From positions 2,480,001-2,544,000 of the forward strand of contig CP066552.1 of the NCBI GenBank assembly GCA_016415585.1: DNA of 64,000 nucleotides. Direction: 5' to 3'. Source of the stretch: Pectobacterium carotovorum. GTDB lineage: Bacteria > Pseudomonadota > Gammaproteobacteria > Enterobacterales > Enterobacteriaceae. The notes under the pieces are model-generated. The model saw only the letters and a list, made by a program, of their open reading frames with translations, had not been told where the DNA came from and searched no databases. Positions 29,396 through 40,171 of the stretch are shown here, piece after piece; the first letter of the stretch is position 1, and each line of letters opens with the position of its first letter. A program made the position numbers and the translations under genes.

Positions 29396-29986
29396 ATGAG
29401 CGATGAACGCCACCAGCAACGCCAACAGCGCCTGAAAGAAAAGGTCGACGCCCGTATTGCCGCCGCGAATGAAACGCGCGGTATCCTGATCGTCTTCACT
29501 GGTAACGGGAAAGGAAAAACCACGGCGGCTTTTGGCACCGTCACGCGAGCGATAGGCCACGGATTGCAGGCAGGCGTGATCCAGTTTATTAAAGGCGAAT
29601 GGCCAAACGGTGAGAAGAATCTGCTGCAACAGCACGGCGTGGAATTTCAGGTCATGGCGACAGGCTTTACCTGGGATACGCAGAATCGCCAGACAGATAC
29701 CGAAGCGGCACAACACGTCTGGCAGCATGGCAAACGTATGCTGGCCGATCCACAGCTCGACCTCGTCGTATTGGACGAACTGACGTATATGATTAGCTAT
29801 GATTATCTGGATTTAAGTGACGTTGTCACTGCCTTGAATCAGCGCCCTGCCGGGCAGACGGTCATTATTACCGGACGAGGTTGCCATCGTGACTTGCTGG
29901 AAATGGCGGATACCGTGACGGAAATGCGTCCGGTAAAACACGCGTTTGATAGCGGGATTCAGGCACAGCAAGGTATTGACTGGTAG
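29396..29986 (+). CDS. btuR: Corrinoid adenosyltransferase BtuR/CobO
   Basis: Cytosolic ATP:cob(I)alamin adenosyltransferase that makes adenosylcobalamin from scavenged corrinoids. The 196 residues match the family; the P-loop FTGNGKGKTTAAFG (about 37-50) and DLVVLDELTYM are present. It forms an operon with yciK. A hairpin with arms ACGGGCAGC/GCTGCCCGT follows at 30026-30047. Confidence 0.95.
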   Translation: MSDERHQQRQQRLKEKVDARIAAANETRGILIVFTGNGKGKTTAAFGTVTRAIGHGLQAGVIQFIKGEWPNGEKNLLQQHGVEFQVMATGFTWDTQNRQTDTEAAQHVWQHGKRMLADPQLDLVVLDELTYMISYDYLDLSDVVTALNQRPAGQTVIITGRGCHRDLLEMADTVTEMRPVKHAFDSGIQAQQGIDW

Positions 29987-30025
29987 TCATTAGTTTTCAT
30001 TGATGATAAGCAAAGCGAAATGAAA

Positions 30026-30047
30026 ACGGGCAGCGAAAGCTGCCCGT
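30026..30047. terminator. Hairpin between btuR and rluB
   Basis: Perfect 9-bp arms ACGGGCAGC/GCTGCCCGT with GAAA tetraloop between convergent genes. On the minus strand it is followed by TTTTCATTTCG, which supports termination of rluB. Confidence 0.65.
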
Positions 30048-30066
30048 GAAGCGTAAGGATAACGTA

Positions 30067-30951
30067 TTACCCGTTGCGCTTAGGTTTTGGCGAAGTACGG
30101 CGTGCCGGAGCACTGTTGATCTGGCTGTGACGTTTTACCGCACGACGGATCTGATTTGCCTTCACCCGGCGGCGCTCGCGCTCAACTGGCAGTTTCGATA
30201 CTGTTTCTGCCGGAAGCTGCACTAATTCACGTAGATAGTTCAGTTGTTCCAGCGGCATTTCTGTCCAGCCACCGCGTGGAATGCCTTTCGGCAGCGTAAT
30301 GTCGCCGTAGCGCACGCGAATCAGGCGGCTAACCTGCACGCCAACCGCTTCCCACAGACGGCGAACTTCACGGTTGCGCCCTTCGGTCAGCGTCACGTTA
30401 TACCACTGGTTCAGACCTTCACCGCCCTGATAGCGGATAGTGCGGAATGATGCCGGACCGTCTTCCAGCTGTACGCCTTTGCTCAGCTGTTTGATCTTTT
30501 CGTCGTCAACTTCACCGAAGACACGCACGGCGTATTCGCGCTCAACCTCGCGGCTGGGGTGCATCAGGCGGTTCGCTAACTCACCGTCGGTCGTGAACAG
30601 CAGCAGGCCGGAGGTGTTCACGTCCAGACGCCCTACCGCAACCCAGCGAGAACCCTGAATTTTTGGCAGACGGTCAAATACCGTCGGGCGACCATCAGGA
30701 TCGTTACGCGTGCACAGTTCACCTTCCGGTTTATAGTACATCAGTACGCGGCACACAGACTCTTCGGTTTCCTTAACGGTAACCACATGGCCATCAATAC
30801 GGATTTTGGTGGCTTTCGTCACTTCAACGCGATCGCCCAGAGTGGCAATCTTACCGTCAACGCTGACGCGTCCAGCCTGAATGATAACTTCAATTTCGCG
30901 GCGTGAGCCATGTCCGGCACGCGCCAGAACTTTTTGTAACTTTTCGCTCAT
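30067..30951 (-). CDS. rluB: 23S rRNA pseudouridine synthase RluB
   Basis: Makes pseudouridine 2605 of 23S rRNA. N-terminal S4 RNA-binding domain (residues 3-60, [18 protein letters not shown]) and RsuA/RluB catalytic domain with the Asp in [19 protein letters not shown]. The ATG at 30951 (MSEKLQKVL) is the family start; an upstream in-frame ATG is ignored. The protein has 294 residues with a basic Lys/Arg-rich tail typical of RluB. Neighbours yciO and rnm on the same side as in E. coli. Confidence 0.95.
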   Translation of the reverse strand: MSEKLQKVLARAGHGSRREIEVIIQAGRVSVDGKIATLGDRVEVTKATKIRIDGHVVTVKETEESVCRVLMYYKPEGELCTRNDPDGRPTVFDRLPKIQGSRWVAVGRLDVNTSGLLLFTTDGELANRLMHPSREVEREYAVRVFGEVDDEKIKQLSKGVQLEDGPASFRTIRYQGGEGLNQWYNVTLTEGRNREVRRLWEAVGVQVSRLIRVRYGDITLPKGIPRGGWTEMPLEQLNYLRELVQLPAETVSKLPVERERRRVKANQIRRAVKRHSQINSAPARRTSPKPKRNG

Positions 30952-31130
30952 TGAGCAACCTCTAGTGTCGCCTTCCCAGGCGTCGGGGGGAGTCATAACT
31001 GCTGATAAAATTCAACAAGTTACGTAAAAATAATGTGTACGTAAAAATCGTTCATCGTATTCAATGCTGGCGCGATTATACCGATCTTCGCGCCATTTGT
31101 ATTCTCATTGTTACAGCCCTGTCGCAGCGC

Positions 31131-31751
31131 TTATAGGAACGGTGTGACATCACCGGTGCCTTCACGGGCGACGCGCGGCACGGACTCTGTCAAGTCAATA
31201 ACCGTCGTCGGCTGTTGACCCAGCGAACCACCGTGAATAACCAAATCCACCTGTTTTCCCAATCTTTCCTGAATTTCTTCTGGATCGGATTCGGCGAAAT
31301 CATTTCCCGGCAACATCAGCGTTGTCGACATCAACGGTTCATTCAGCGCAGCCAGCAACTCCAGTGCGATAGGATTGGACGGCACGCGCAGGCCGATGGT
31401 TTTACGCTTTTCATTCATTAAGCGGCGAGGAACCTCTTTCGTCGCTTTCAGAATAAACGTGTAATTACCGGGCGTATTATTTTTAATCAACCGGAAAGCC
31501 GAGTTATCAACATGGGCATACGTCGACAGTTCGGACAGATCGCGACACATCAGCGTGAAGTTATGATCGCTACCCAGATCGCGAATCCGGCAGATGCGTT
31601 CCAGCGCGTTCTTTTCGCCCAACATGCAGCCCAACGCGTAACCGGAATCCGTTGGATAAACAATCACCCCACCCTTATGCAAAAATTCCACCGATTGATT
31701 GATCAATCGCGGCTGCGGATTCTGTGGGTGAATATAGAAAAACTGGCTCAT
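31131..31751 (-). CDS. yciO: YciO, Sua5/YrdC-family protein
   Basis: Member of the Sua5/YciO/YrdC fold related to TsaC, which makes threonylcarbamoyl-AMP for tRNA t6A. YciO itself has unclear physiological role. The 206 residues match E. coli. The nucleotide/RNA-binding segments YPTDSGYALGC, KNNTPGNYTFILKA, RKTIGLRVPSN and STTLMLPGND are visible. It lies between rluB and rnm, all on the minus strand. Confidence 0.92.
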   Translation of the reverse strand: MSQFFYIHPQNPQPRLINQSVEFLHKGGVIVYPTDSGYALGCMLGEKNALERICRIRDLGSDHNFTLMCRDLSELSTYAHVDNSAFRLIKNNTPGNYTFILKATKEVPRRLMNEKRKTIGLRVPSNPIALELLAALNEPLMSTTLMLPGNDFAESDPEEIQERLGKQVDLVIHGGSLGQQPTTVIDLTESVPRVAREGTGDVTPFL

Positions 31752-31893
31752 AACCCTACCTCATACGTCTGACATTTCGCGGCGTTGTGCATTCCAACCC
31801 GCGTCATCGTGCAATAGCGTTATTATAGAACGTGTTGATGGTAAAAGATTGTTATTTCATGAGATAGCGATGCCACTACGCAATGCTGCACCG

Positions 31894-32784
31894 CTAGTCG
31901 ACCAATACGGGATGGTGCCAGACTGGCTCGACATCGGCAGGCAGCCACAGCTTGCGGCCCAGCTCAATCCAGGCGCACGGCAGGTGGAAATCCGATCCTT
32001 GCGACGCCATCAGGTTGAAGTCACGCGCATAGCGCCCCAACTGCGTACGTTCATCCGGGGCCTGTTGGCATTGCGCCACTTCCATTGCGATCCCGCCGCT
32101 TTCTGCAAACGTCGCTAATAGGCGCTTTAGCCATTTGGCCGTCAAATCGTAGCGCCCCGGATGCGCCAACACCGACACACCACCAGATTGATGAATCGCC
32201 TCGATCGCTTGCGGGATAGTGCACCACTGCGGTGGCACGTAACCGATTTTGCCTTTCGCCAGATATTTCTTGAACACCTGATTCATATTCGCCGCGATGC
32301 CCAGTTCGATCAGATAACGCGCAAAATGCGCCCGCGTAATCTGCCCTCCGGTCGCCAGACGCTGTGCGCCAGCCAGCGCATCGGGAATACGGTTTTTTTC
32401 CAGCCGAGCCGCAATCTGTTCCGCCCGACTCTGCCGACACTCTGCCTGCTGTTGCAGCAAACCCGTTAACGCTGGATGCGCAATATCCATGCCCAACCCG
32501 ACAATATGGATCTCATGATTTTCCCACAGCGTGGAGATCTCCACGCCGGGAATCAATCTCAGCGGCAGCCCTTGTTGTGCAATCGCCTGCTGCGCTTCGT
32601 CAAGCCCAGCCGTCGTGTCGTGATCGGTAATAGCCAGCACACTCACCCGCATGTCTACTGCCCGACTGACCAGTGCTGTCGGCGTTAAAAGGCCATCAGA
32701 CGCTGTGGTATGGCTATGCAAATCATAAAGTGGAAATGACGATATCGGTTGAGAATCTTCTGGCACAAGCCTATCCATTAACAA
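31894..32784 (-). CDS. rnm: RNase AM (YciV), PHP-domain 5'-3' exoribonuclease
   Basis: Polymerase and histidinol phosphatase (PHP) family enzyme; E. coli YciV/Rnm degrades short RNA oligomers and matures the 5' ends of rRNAs. 296 residues (E. coli 293). Metal-binding motifs are visible: DLHSHTTASDG, ITDHDTTAGL, GVEISTLWENHEIH, VLAHPGRYD and SQGSDFHLP. Start could also be the ATG at 32778. It runs away from trp, with the trp promoter in the 210-bp spacer. Confidence 0.92.
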   Translation of the reverse strand: MLMDRLVPEDSQPISSFPLYDLHSHTTASDGLLTPTALVSRAVDMRVSVLAITDHDTTAGLDEAQQAIAQQGLPLRLIPGVEISTLWENHEIHIVGLGMDIAHPALTGLLQQQAECRQSRAEQIAARLEKNRIPDALAGAQRLATGGQITRAHFARYLIELGIAANMNQVFKKYLAKGKIGYVPPQWCTIPQAIEAIHQSGGVSVLAHPGRYDLTAKWLKRLLATFAESGGIAMEVAQCQQAPDERTQLGRYARDFNLMASQGSDFHLPCAWIELGRKLWLPADVEPVWHHPVLVD

Positions 32785-32876
32785 GAATAATGCGAAAGCC
32801 GCATGATGCCATTAATAGGAAGCAAATGGTAATGCCCGCCGTTTTTCCGAGTAATAAAATAATCATATTGAAGGTG

Positions 32877-32910
32877 TTGACATTTCACCGACGAACCAGT
32901 TAACTAGTAC
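32877..32910 (+). promoter_or_regulatory. trp promoter and TrpR operator
   Basis: The -35 box TTGACA (32877-32882) and -10 box TTAACT (32900-32905) are separated by 17 bp. The -10 region is embedded in GAACCAGTTAACTAGTAC (32893-32910), which differs at one position from the E. coli trp operator GAACTAGTTAACTAGTAC and keeps its palindrome. TrpR with tryptophan should repress here. Confidence 0.92.
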
Positions 32911-32995
32911 GCAAGTTCGGTGCACCAATATTGGTCCGTAATAAATATCGGTCCGTACCAAAAAATGTTCAGCAACAGATAGCGAGACGATGATA

Positions 32996-33058
32996 ATGGC
33001 AACGCAGAAAATGACGAAGTATGGTTGGTGGCGCTCTTCCCTCTCGCGGGTGGACTAA
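32996..33058 (+). CDS. trpL: trp leader peptide TrpL
   Basis: Leader peptide of 20 residues, [20 protein letters not shown], with two adjacent Trp codons at positions 11-12. An in-frame ATG two codons upstream (32990) could also initiate. Ribosome stalling at the Trp codons when charged tRNA-Trp is scarce would favour the antiterminator; the terminator hairpin follows. Confidence 0.92.
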   Translation: MATQKMTKYGWWRSSLSRVD

Positions 33059-33096
33059 TCACGCATTGCTGTTATCACACATGCAGATATTCCCAG

Positions 33097-33125
33097 GCCC
33101 GCTTAACTAAGCGGGCTTTTTTATT
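33097..33125 (+). terminator. trp attenuator
   Basis: GCCCGCTTA/TAAGCGGGC stem (33097-33116) followed by TTTTTTATTT. Lies 38 bp after the leader-peptide stop and 30 bp before trpE, the position of the transcription attenuator. Confidence 0.92.
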
Positions 33126-33156
33126 TGATGGGCACAACATTAGACGGGTAGTAAGA

Positions 33157-34719
33157 ATGCAAACAACACAACCTAAACTGGAACTGCTGCGTACCGAGGC
33201 CGTTTATCGTAACGACCCCAGTGCCATCTTCCATCAGCTCTGCGGTGCCAGACCTGCAACGTTGCTGTTAGAGTCGGCTGAAATCGACAGCAAGGAAAAC
33301 CTGAAAAGCCTGTTGATTGTAGATAGCGCGCTGCGCATCACCGCACTGGGCCAGCACGTATCCATTCAGGCACTCACGGCAAACGGCGCCAGCCTTCTGC
33401 CGCTTCTGGATGCCGCGCTACCAGTAGAAATTACCAATCAGCCGCGTCCGAATGGCCGTGAGCTCGCCTTCCCGCTGGCAGATGCGATGCAGGACGAAGA
33501 TGCTCGCCTGCGCTCGCTGTCCGTGTTTGATGCCTTACGCCAGATTCTGACGCTGGTCACCTGCCCGACAGACGAGCGTGAAGCCATGTTCCTCGGCGGC
33601 CTGTTCGCCTACGATTTGGTCGCTGGGTTTGAAGAACTCCCCGCTCTGAGCCAGCAGCAGCGTTGCCCGGATTTTTGCTTCTATCTGGCAGAAACGCTGC
33701 TGGTGCTTGACCACCAAAAACGCGTGACCGCTCTGCAAGCCAGCCTGTTTACGTCGAACCAGAGCGAAAAGCAGCGTCTGCAACAGCGTCTGGAACAGCT
33801 GCAAATTCAGCTCACCCAGCCAGCGCCTGCGCTGCCGCGCCAGCCCATCGAAGACATGACGCTGAGCTGCAACCAGAGCGATGAGGCTTTCGGTGACGTC
33901 GTCAGCCAGATGCAAGAAGCCATCCGTATTGGTGAAATTTTCCAGGTCGTGCCGTCACGCCGTTTCTCACTGCCGTGTCCTTCACCGCTGGCCGCCTACC
34001 AAACACTGAAGGATAGCAATCCCAGTCCTTACATGTTTTACATGCAGGATCAGGATTTCACGCTGTTTGGTGCCTCGCCGGAAAGCTCGCTGAAATACGA
34101 TGCCGACAGCCGCCAAATCGAAATCTACCCCATTGCTGGTACCCGCCCGCGCGGTCGCCGTGCCGATGGCTCGCTGGATCGCGATCTCGATAGCCGCATT
34201 GAACTAGAAATGCGTACCGACCATAAAGAGCTGGCTGAGCATTTGATGCTGGTAGATTTAGCCCGTAACGATCTGGCCCGTATTTGCCAACCAGGCAGCC
34301 GTTACGTTGCTGACCTGACCAAAGTTGACCGCTATTCCTTTGTGATGCATCTGGTCTCCCGCGTGGTGGGCACACTGCGTGAAGATTTAGATGTGCTGCA
34401 CGCCTACCGCGCCTGCATGAATATGGGCACTCTGAGCGGCGCACCGAAAGTCCGGGCCATGCAGCTGATTGCCGAAAGTGAGAAAACCCGGCGCGGCAGC
34501 TACGGCGGCGCAGTCGGCTACTTCACCGCGCACGGCGATCTGGACACCTGCATCGTCATTCGTTCCGCCTATGTCGAAGACGGTATTGCCACCGTTCAGG
34601 CCGGTGCGGGCGTGGTTCTGGATTCTAACCCTCAGGCCGAAGCCGACGAAACGCGTAATAAAGCCCGGGCCGTACTGCGAGCCATTGCTAGTGCGCACCA
34701 TGCAAAGGAGATTTTCTGA
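33157..34719 (+). CDS. trpE: Anthranilate synthase component I
   Basis: Converts chorismate with ammonia to anthranilate, first step of tryptophan synthesis; complexed with TrpG. The ATG at 33157 ([11 protein letters not shown]) gives 520 residues as in E. coli. The Trp feedback site LLLESAEID (about 40) and the chorismate-binding domain with [41 protein letters not shown] and YGGAVGYF are intact. Its TGA overlaps the trpG start (TGATG), so translation is coupled. Confidence 0.97.
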   Translation: MQTTQPKLELLRTEAVYRNDPSAIFHQLCGARPATLLLESAEIDSKENLKSLLIVDSALRITALGQHVSIQALTANGASLLPLLDAALPVEITNQPRPNGRELAFPLADAMQDEDARLRSLSVFDALRQILTLVTCPTDEREAMFLGGLFAYDLVAGFEELPALSQQQRCPDFCFYLAETLLVLDHQKRVTALQASLFTSNQSEKQRLQQRLEQLQIQLTQPAPALPRQPIEDMTLSCNQSDEAFGDVVSQMQEAIRIGEIFQVVPSRRFSLPCPSPLAAYQTLKDSNPSPYMFYMQDQDFTLFGASPESSLKYDADSRQIEIYPIAGTRPRGRRADGSLDRDLDSRIELEMRTDHKELAEHLMLVDLARNDLARICQPGSRYVADLTKVDRYSFVMHLVSRVVGTLREDLDVLHAYRACMNMGTLSGAPKVRAMQLIAESEKTRRGSYGGAVGYFTAHGDLDTCIVIRSAYVEDGIATVQAGAGVVLDSNPQAEADETRNKARAVLRAIASAHHAKEIF

Positions 34720-35297
34720 TGGCCGACATCCTGCTGCTCGATAATATCGATTCATTCACCTACAACCTGGTGGATCAACTGCGTGCAAGCGGTCATCAGG
34801 TCGTGATTTACCGTAACCATCTGCCTGCCGACGTCATCATCGCGCGGTTACAGCAAATGGAAAAACCGATCCTGATGCTCTCCCCCGGCCCCGGTACGCC
34901 AGCCGAAGCGGGTTGTATGCCTGAACTGCTGCAACGTTTACGCGGTCAGCTGCCGATTATCGGTATTTGCCTCGGCCATCAGGCCATCGTGGAAGCCTAC
35001 GGCGGCCATGTCGGTCAGGCGGGTGAAATCCTGCACGGCAAAGCGTCTGCCATCGACCACGATGCCAGCGGTATGTTTAGCGGTTTACCGCATCCATTGC
35101 CCGTTGCCCGCTACCACTCGTTGGTCGGCAGCAACATTCCTTCAACGCTGACCGTTAACGCACACTTCAACACGATGGTCATGGCCGTGCGCAACGATGC
35201 GGATCGCATCTGCGGTTTTCAATTCCATCCTGAATCGATCCTGACCACACACGGCGCTCGACTGCTGGAACAAACGCTGGACTGGGCGCTCGCTTAA
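34719..35297 (+). CDS. trpG: Anthranilate synthase component II (glutamine amidotransferase), unfused
   Basis: Provides ammonia from glutamine to TrpE. A class-I amidotransferase of 192 residues with the catalytic Cys in GICLGHQAI, His/Glu in FQFHPESIL, and the oxyanion loop SPGPGTP. Unlike E. coli, where TrpG is fused to TrpD, this is a separate gene ending in TAA, 14 bp before trpD. It lacks the C-terminal transferase domain. Confidence 0.95.
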   Translation: MADILLLDNIDSFTYNLVDQLRASGHQVVIYRNHLPADVIIARLQQMEKPILMLSPGPGTPAEAGCMPELLQRLRGQLPIIGICLGHQAIVEAYGGHVGQAGEILHGKASAIDHDASGMFSGLPHPLPVARYHSLVGSNIPSTLTVNAHFNTMVMAVRNDADRICGFQFHPESILTTHGARLLEQTLDWALA

Positions 35298-35311
35298 CGA
35301 GGGATACGATT

Positions 35312-36379
35312 ATGCAACTGTCTTCTACGCAAGAGTCTTCTAAGACCCGGGAACCGTCTACTGCTCAGGATGTCATGACCATGCAACACATACTGGAAAA
35401 ATTATACCGTGCGGAAAGCATCAGCCGTCAGGAAAGCCAGGCGCTGTTTGGTGCCATTATCTGCGGTGAACTGGAAGCCAGCCAATTGGCAGCGGCGCTG
35501 ATTAGCATGAAAGTGCGCGGCGAGCATCCCGATGAGATCGCCGGTGCCGCCACGGCCTTGCTGGCCGATGCGCAGCCGTTCCCGCGCCCTGACTATTTAT
35601 TTGCCGATATCGTCGGTACGGGCGGTGACGGTACCAACAGCATCAACATTTCGACGGCCAGTGCCTTCGTTGCTGCTAGCTGTGGCCTGAAAATCGCCAA
35701 GCACGGCAACCGCAGCGTATCCAGCCGCTCCGGTTCCTCAGACTTGCTCTCCGCTTTCGGCATTAAGCTGGATATGAGCGCGCAGGATTCCCGTCAGGCG
35801 CTGGACGATCTGGGCGTGTGTTTCCTGTTTGCTCCGCAATACCATCTGGGCTTCCGTCATGCCATGCCGGTGCGCCAGCAGCTCAAAACCCGCACCGTCT
35901 TCAACGTGCTGGGGCCATTGGTTAACCCAGCACGCCCACCGCTGGCGCTGATTGGCGTGTATAGCCCCGAATTGGTTCGCCCTATCGCCGAAACGTTGAA
36001 GGTGCTGGGCTACCAGCGTGCTGCGGTCGTACACGGCGGCGGGATGGATGAAGTCGCGCTTCATGCACCCACGCAGGTTGCCGAGTTAAACAATGGCGAG
36101 ATCGAAACCTACGAACTGACGCACCGCGATTTCGGTCTGGATGCGTATCCGCTATCGGCATTACAAGGCGGTACGCCAGAAGAAAATCGTGACATTCTCG
36201 CGTCGCTGCTACAAGGTAAAGGTGAACGCGCACACGCTGCTGCGGTTGCCGCCAACGTTGCGCTGCTCCTGAGATTGTTCGGACAAGAAGATCTGCGCCA
36301 GAATGCGCAACAGGCGCTTGAAGTCATTCATAGTGGACAGGCTTATCAGCGCGTTATCGCCCTGTCCGCCAGAGGATAA
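35312..36379 (+). CDS. trpD: Anthranilate phosphoribosyltransferase, unfused
   Basis: Transfers phosphoribose from PRPP to anthranilate. 355 residues from the ATG at 35312, which has GAGGGA upstream; the catalytic domain proper starts near MQHILEKLY (ATG 35381), so about 23 residues form an extra Ser/Thr-rich leader that resembles a relic linker. PRPP-binding [15 protein letters not shown] and [17 protein letters not shown] are present. Confidence 0.95.
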   Translation: MQLSSTQESSKTREPSTAQDVMTMQHILEKLYRAESISRQESQALFGAIICGELEASQLAAALISMKVRGEHPDEIAGAATALLADAQPFPRPDYLFADIVGTGGDGTNSINISTASAFVAASCGLKIAKHGNRSVSSRSGSSDLLSAFGIKLDMSAQDSRQALDDLGVCFLFAPQYHLGFRHAMPVRQQLKTRTVFNVLGPLVNPARPPLALIGVYSPELVRPIAETLKVLGYQRAAVVHGGGMDEVALHAPTQVAELNNGEIETYELTHRDFGLDAYPLSALQGGTPEENRDILASLLQGKGERAHAAAVAANVALLLRLFGQEDLRQNAQQALEVIHSGQAYQRVIALSARG

Positions 36380-36386
36380 TGGAACC

Positions 36387-37772
36387 ATGCAGGAAACCGT
36401 ATTACATAAAATTGTGCGTGATAAAGCGCTCTGGGTTGCGGAACGAGAAAAAGCACAGCCGCTGGCCTCTTTTCAGCATGAGATCATTCCCAGCCAGCGC
36501 GACTTTTATCAGGCACTAAAACAGGATAAACCCGCCTTTATTCTGGAATGCAAAAAGGCTTCACCGTCGAAAGGATTGATTCGCGATGATTTCGACCCGG
36601 TAGCGATAGCTCGGGTCTATAAAGATTACGCGTCTGCTATTTCCGTTTTAACCGACGAGAAGTATTTTCAGGGCGATTTTGCTTTCCTGCCGCAGGTTAG
36701 CGCGGCAGTACACCAGCCGGTGTTGTGCAAAGACTTTATTATTTCGCCTTACCAGATCTATCTGGCGCGTTACTATCAGGCCGATGCCATTTTGCTGATG
36801 TTGTCCGTGCTGGACGATGAGCAGTACCAGCAACTGGCCGAGGTAGCGCACAGCCTGAAGCTGGGCGTGTTAACGGAAGTCAGCAACGAAGAGGAGCTAC
36901 TGCGGGCCATTCAGCTCGAAGCGCGCGTCGTCGGGATCAACAACCGCGACCTGCGCGATCTCTCCATTGACCTCAACCGAACCCGGATGCTTGCGCCGCG
37001 TCTGCCCGCAGGCGTAACTGTGATCAGTGAATCCGGTATCAACTGCCAGGCGCAGATTCGTGAACTCAGCGCGTTTGCTCAGGGCTTCCTGATCGGCAGT
37101 TCACTGATGTCCGAGCCGGATCTGAACGACGCAGTACGCCGCATTATTCTCGGTGAGAACGCTATTTTGGGAGAAAACAAGGTCTGCGGCCTGACGCGCG
37201 CCGCAGATGCACAGGCAGCCTATCAAGCGGGTGCGCTCTACGGCGGATTAATCTTCGTCGCCAGTTCTCCACGTTATGTTGACGCCAAACAAGCCGCCGA
37301 CGTTATGACAGGCGCCCCACTGCGCTATGTCGGTGTTTTCCGCAATGCGCCCGTCGAACACATCGTTGCTATCACAACGCAGTTAGGGTTAGCGGCCGTT
37401 CAACTGCACGGTGATGAAGATCAACAGACCATCGACCGGTTACGTCAGCAATTACCAGCGACCTGCCAGATTTGGAAAGCGCTGAGCATCGGGGATGTGC
37501 TGCCAGAGCGCAGCCTTACCCACGTCGAACGCTACGTGTTTGACAACGGTCAGGGCGGCAGCGGTAAAACCTTTAATTGGTCGCTGCTGGCAAATCAGTC
37601 ATTGGATAACGTGCTGTTGGCCGGTGGCCTGAATAGCGATAATTGTGCACTAGCGGCACAGCAAGGTTGCGCAGGACTGGATTTCAATTCCGGGGTCGAA
37701 AGCGAACCGGGAAAAAAAGACTCACATAAAATTGCTGCGGTTTTTGCGACATTACGTCAGCCGCAACACTAA
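36387..37772 (+). CDS. trpC: Bifunctional indole-3-glycerol-phosphate synthase / PRA isomerase
   Basis: Fused TrpC-TrpF enzyme of 461 residues. N-terminal IGPS domain (about 1-255; [41 protein letters not shown]) and C-terminal PRA isomerase domain (about 258-455; [45 protein letters not shown]). The ATG at 36387 ([10 protein letters not shown]) is chosen over an upstream frame inside trpD. Seven bases after trpD. Confidence 0.96.
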   Translation: MQETVLHKIVRDKALWVAEREKAQPLASFQHEIIPSQRDFYQALKQDKPAFILECKKASPSKGLIRDDFDPVAIARVYKDYASAISVLTDEKYFQGDFAFLPQVSAAVHQPVLCKDFIISPYQIYLARYYQADAILLMLSVLDDEQYQQLAEVAHSLKLGVLTEVSNEEELLRAIQLEARVVGINNRDLRDLSIDLNRTRMLAPRLPAGVTVISESGINCQAQIRELSAFAQGFLIGSSLMSEPDLNDAVRRIILGENAILGENKVCGLTRAADAQAAYQAGALYGGLIFVASSPRYVDAKQAADVMTGAPLRYVGVFRNAPVEHIVAITTQLGLAAVQLHGDEDQQTIDRLRQQLPATCQIWKALSIGDVLPERSLTHVERYVFDNGQGGSGKTFNWSLLANQSLDNVLLAGGLNSDNCALAAQQGCAGLDFNSGVESEPGKKDSHKIAAVFATLRQPQH

Positions 37773-37788
37773 AACAGACGGGAAAATT

Positions 37789-38979
37789 ATGACATTACTC
37801 AATCCTTACTTCGGTGAATTCGGCGGACAGTTTGTTCCGCAGATCCTCATCCCGGCGCTACGCCAGCTGGAAGAGGCTTTCGTCAGTGCACAGAAAGATC
37901 CTGAATTTCAGGCCGAATTTACCGATCTGCTGAAAAATTATGCGGGTCGCCCAACAGCGTTAACCTTGTGTAAAAACCTGACCGCGGGGACGAAAACCAG
38001 GCTGTACCTGAAACGTGAAGATTTACTGCACGGCGGTGCGCACAAAACCAATCAGGTGCTCGGACAGGCTCTACTGGCTAAGCGCATGGGTAAAAGCGAA
38101 ATCATCGCCGAAACGGGCGCAGGCCAACACGGTGTCGCGACGGCGCTGGCTTGCGCCCTGCTTGGCCTGAAATGCCGCGTTTATATGGGTGCAAAAGACG
38201 TTGAGCGCCAGTCGCCGAACGTCTTCCGCATGCGTCTGATGGGGGCAGACGTGATTCCGGTTCACAGCGGTTCTTCTACGCTGAAAGATGCCTGCAACGA
38301 AGCACTACGTGACTGGTCTGGCAGCTATGAGACCGCACACTATCTTCTGGGAACGGCGGCAGGCCCGCACCCTTACCCGACTATCGTGCGCGAGTTTCAA
38401 CGCATGATTGGTGAGGAAACCAAAGCGCAGATTCTGGAAAAAGAAGGTCGCTTGCCGGATGCGGTACTCGCCTGCGTCGGCGGTGGCTCTAACGCGATTG
38501 GGATGTTTGCTGATTTCATCGATGATACTGACGTCCGCCTGATCGGCATTGAGCCTGGCGGCTTGGGCATTGAATCCGGGCAGCACGGCGCGCCGTTAAA
38601 ACATGGTCGCCTCGGTATCTATTTCGGCATGAAGTCTCCAATGATGCAAACGTCTGACGGGCAAATTGAAGAGTCCTACTCGATTTCCGCCGGGCTGGAT
38701 TTCCCGTCCGTAGGGCCGCAGCACGCCTACCTGAACAGCATCGGCCGCGCTGACTATGTCTCGATTACTGATGACGAAGCGCTGGATGCCTTCAAAGCGC
38801 TCTGCCGCGGTGAAGGGATTATACCCGCGCTGGAATCTTCCCACGCGCTGGCACACGCCTTGAAGATGATTAAAGCGGAACCGGAAAAAGAGCAACTGCT
38901 GGTGGTCAACCTGTCCGGCCGTGGAGATAAAGACATCTTTACCGTGCACGATATTTTGAAAGATCGGGGAGAAATCTAA
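37789..38979 (+). CDS. trpB: Tryptophan synthase beta chain
   Basis: PLP enzyme joining indole and serine to give tryptophan. 396 residues from ATG 37789 ([15 protein letters not shown]). The PLP lysine is in [11 protein letters not shown], the phosphate loop is [10 protein letters not shown], and ETGAGQHG is intact. Its stop overlaps the trpA start (TAATG). Confidence 0.97.
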   Translation: MTLLNPYFGEFGGQFVPQILIPALRQLEEAFVSAQKDPEFQAEFTDLLKNYAGRPTALTLCKNLTAGTKTRLYLKREDLLHGGAHKTNQVLGQALLAKRMGKSEIIAETGAGQHGVATALACALLGLKCRVYMGAKDVERQSPNVFRMRLMGADVIPVHSGSSTLKDACNEALRDWSGSYETAHYLLGTAAGPHPYPTIVREFQRMIGEETKAQILEKEGRLPDAVLACVGGGSNAIGMFADFIDDTDVRLIGIEPGGLGIESGQHGAPLKHGRLGIYFGMKSPMMQTSDGQIEESYSISAGLDFPSVGPQHAYLNSIGRADYVSITDDEALDAFKALCRGEGIIPALESSHALAHALKMIKAEPEKEQLLVVNLSGRGDKDIFTVHDILKDRGEI

Positions 38980-39785
38980 TGGAGCGCTATCAACAGTTAT
39001 TTAACCGTCTGTCAGAGAAAAAAGAAGGCGCGTTCGTTCCATTTGTTACGCTGGGCGATCCCTCTCCCGGGCAATCCCTGAAAATTATCGACACGCTGAT
39101 TGCCGCCGGTGCCGATGCGTTGGAGCTGGGCGTGCCCTTCTCTGACCCGTTGGCGGATGGCCCGACCATTCAGGACGCCAATCTGCGCGCCTTTGCCGCA
39201 GGCGTCACACCAGACCAATGCTTTGAAATGCTGGCGACGATTCGCCAGAAATACCCGGAAATCCCGATTGGCCTGCTGATGTATGCCAATCTGGTCTTCA
39301 GCAACGGCATTGATGAATTTTATCAGCGCTGTGCGCAGGTTGGCGTCGATTCAGTTTTGGTGGCAGATGTGCCAGTGGTGGAGTCAGCCCCATTCCGTAC
39401 GGCTGCGCTTCGACACGGCATTGCCCCCATTTTTATCTGTCCGCCCAATGCTGACGATGAACTGCTGCGCGAGATCGCCTCTTATGGCCGCGGCTATACC
39501 TATTTAGTGTCACGCGCAGGTGTAACCGGGGCAGAAAAGCGCGCACAGCTGCCGCTGAATCATCTGGTTGCCAAACTGAACGCATATCATGCTGCCCCGC
39601 CTTTGCAAGGATTTGGCATCTCCGATCCTGCCCAAGTGCGGGAAACGTTAGCCTCAGGCGCAGCGGGGGCTATTTCTGGCTCCGCGATCGTACGGATTAT
39701 CGAAAAAAATCTGAACCAGCCTGATGTGATGCTGTCCGAGTTACACGCCTTTGTGAGTGAAATGAAAGCCGCTACGCGTTCATAA
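38979..39785 (+). CDS. trpA: Tryptophan synthase alpha chain
   Basis: Cleaves indole-3-glycerol phosphate to indole, channelled to TrpB. 268 residues, TIM barrel, with catalytic Glu in [15 protein letters not shown] (about 47-61), and phosphate-binding [10 protein letters not shown] and GSAIVRIIE. Last gene of the trp operon; a long hairpin follows. Confidence 0.97.
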   Translation: MERYQQLFNRLSEKKEGAFVPFVTLGDPSPGQSLKIIDTLIAAGADALELGVPFSDPLADGPTIQDANLRAFAAGVTPDQCFEMLATIRQKYPEIPIGLLMYANLVFSNGIDEFYQRCAQVGVDSVLVADVPVVESAPFRTAALRHGIAPIFICPPNADDELLREIASYGRGYTYLVSRAGVTGAEKRAQLPLNHLVAKLNAYHAAPPLQGFGISDPAQVRETLASGAAGAISGSAIVRIIEKNLNQPDVMLSELHAFVSEMKAATRS

Positions 39786-39793
39786 CACTTTTC

Positions 39794-39835
39794 AGGCGCG
39801 CGATTTGTGCTTAACGCAAGTTCTATCGCGCGCCT
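39794..39835 (+). terminator. Hairpin after the trp operon
   Basis: Perfect 11-bp arms AGGCGCGCGAT (39794-39804) and ATCGCGCGCCT (39825-39835), 8 bp after the trpA stop. No T-tract directly behind. Confidence 0.7.
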
Positions 39836-40171
39836 AATAGTGTTTCAAAATATTTCCTATTTAATTAAAATGAAATATCCGCAATTATTATTTAATGTCT
39901 AATTTATTATAATTGTAAGAAATATTTTCAAATTGAAATAATTATTAAAACCCATCACAAAGAAATAAACCAAGTAACTATTTATTTTTTAAATTGCATA
40001 AATCCTTCCAGTAAAACACGAAGAAAATCACAGAACTGAGATCATTTAAAATTATCTCTTTTTAACGATCTTGTTCACATTACTGTAAGAAATAATAAAT
40101 AGAATGGAACCGCTGAACAAAAGTGGCAGCGCGTTTTTAAATAATAATTCTCTTTGACTTGGGATAATAAA
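39836..40171. other. Upstream region of the KdgM-family porin
   Basis: Very AT-rich, about 336 bp. Contains the near-perfect palindrome TTTCAAATTGAAA (39926-39938), possibly an operator. KdgR and CRP are known regulators of kdgM-type genes, but no clear consensus match to either was found by eye. Confidence 0.4.
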
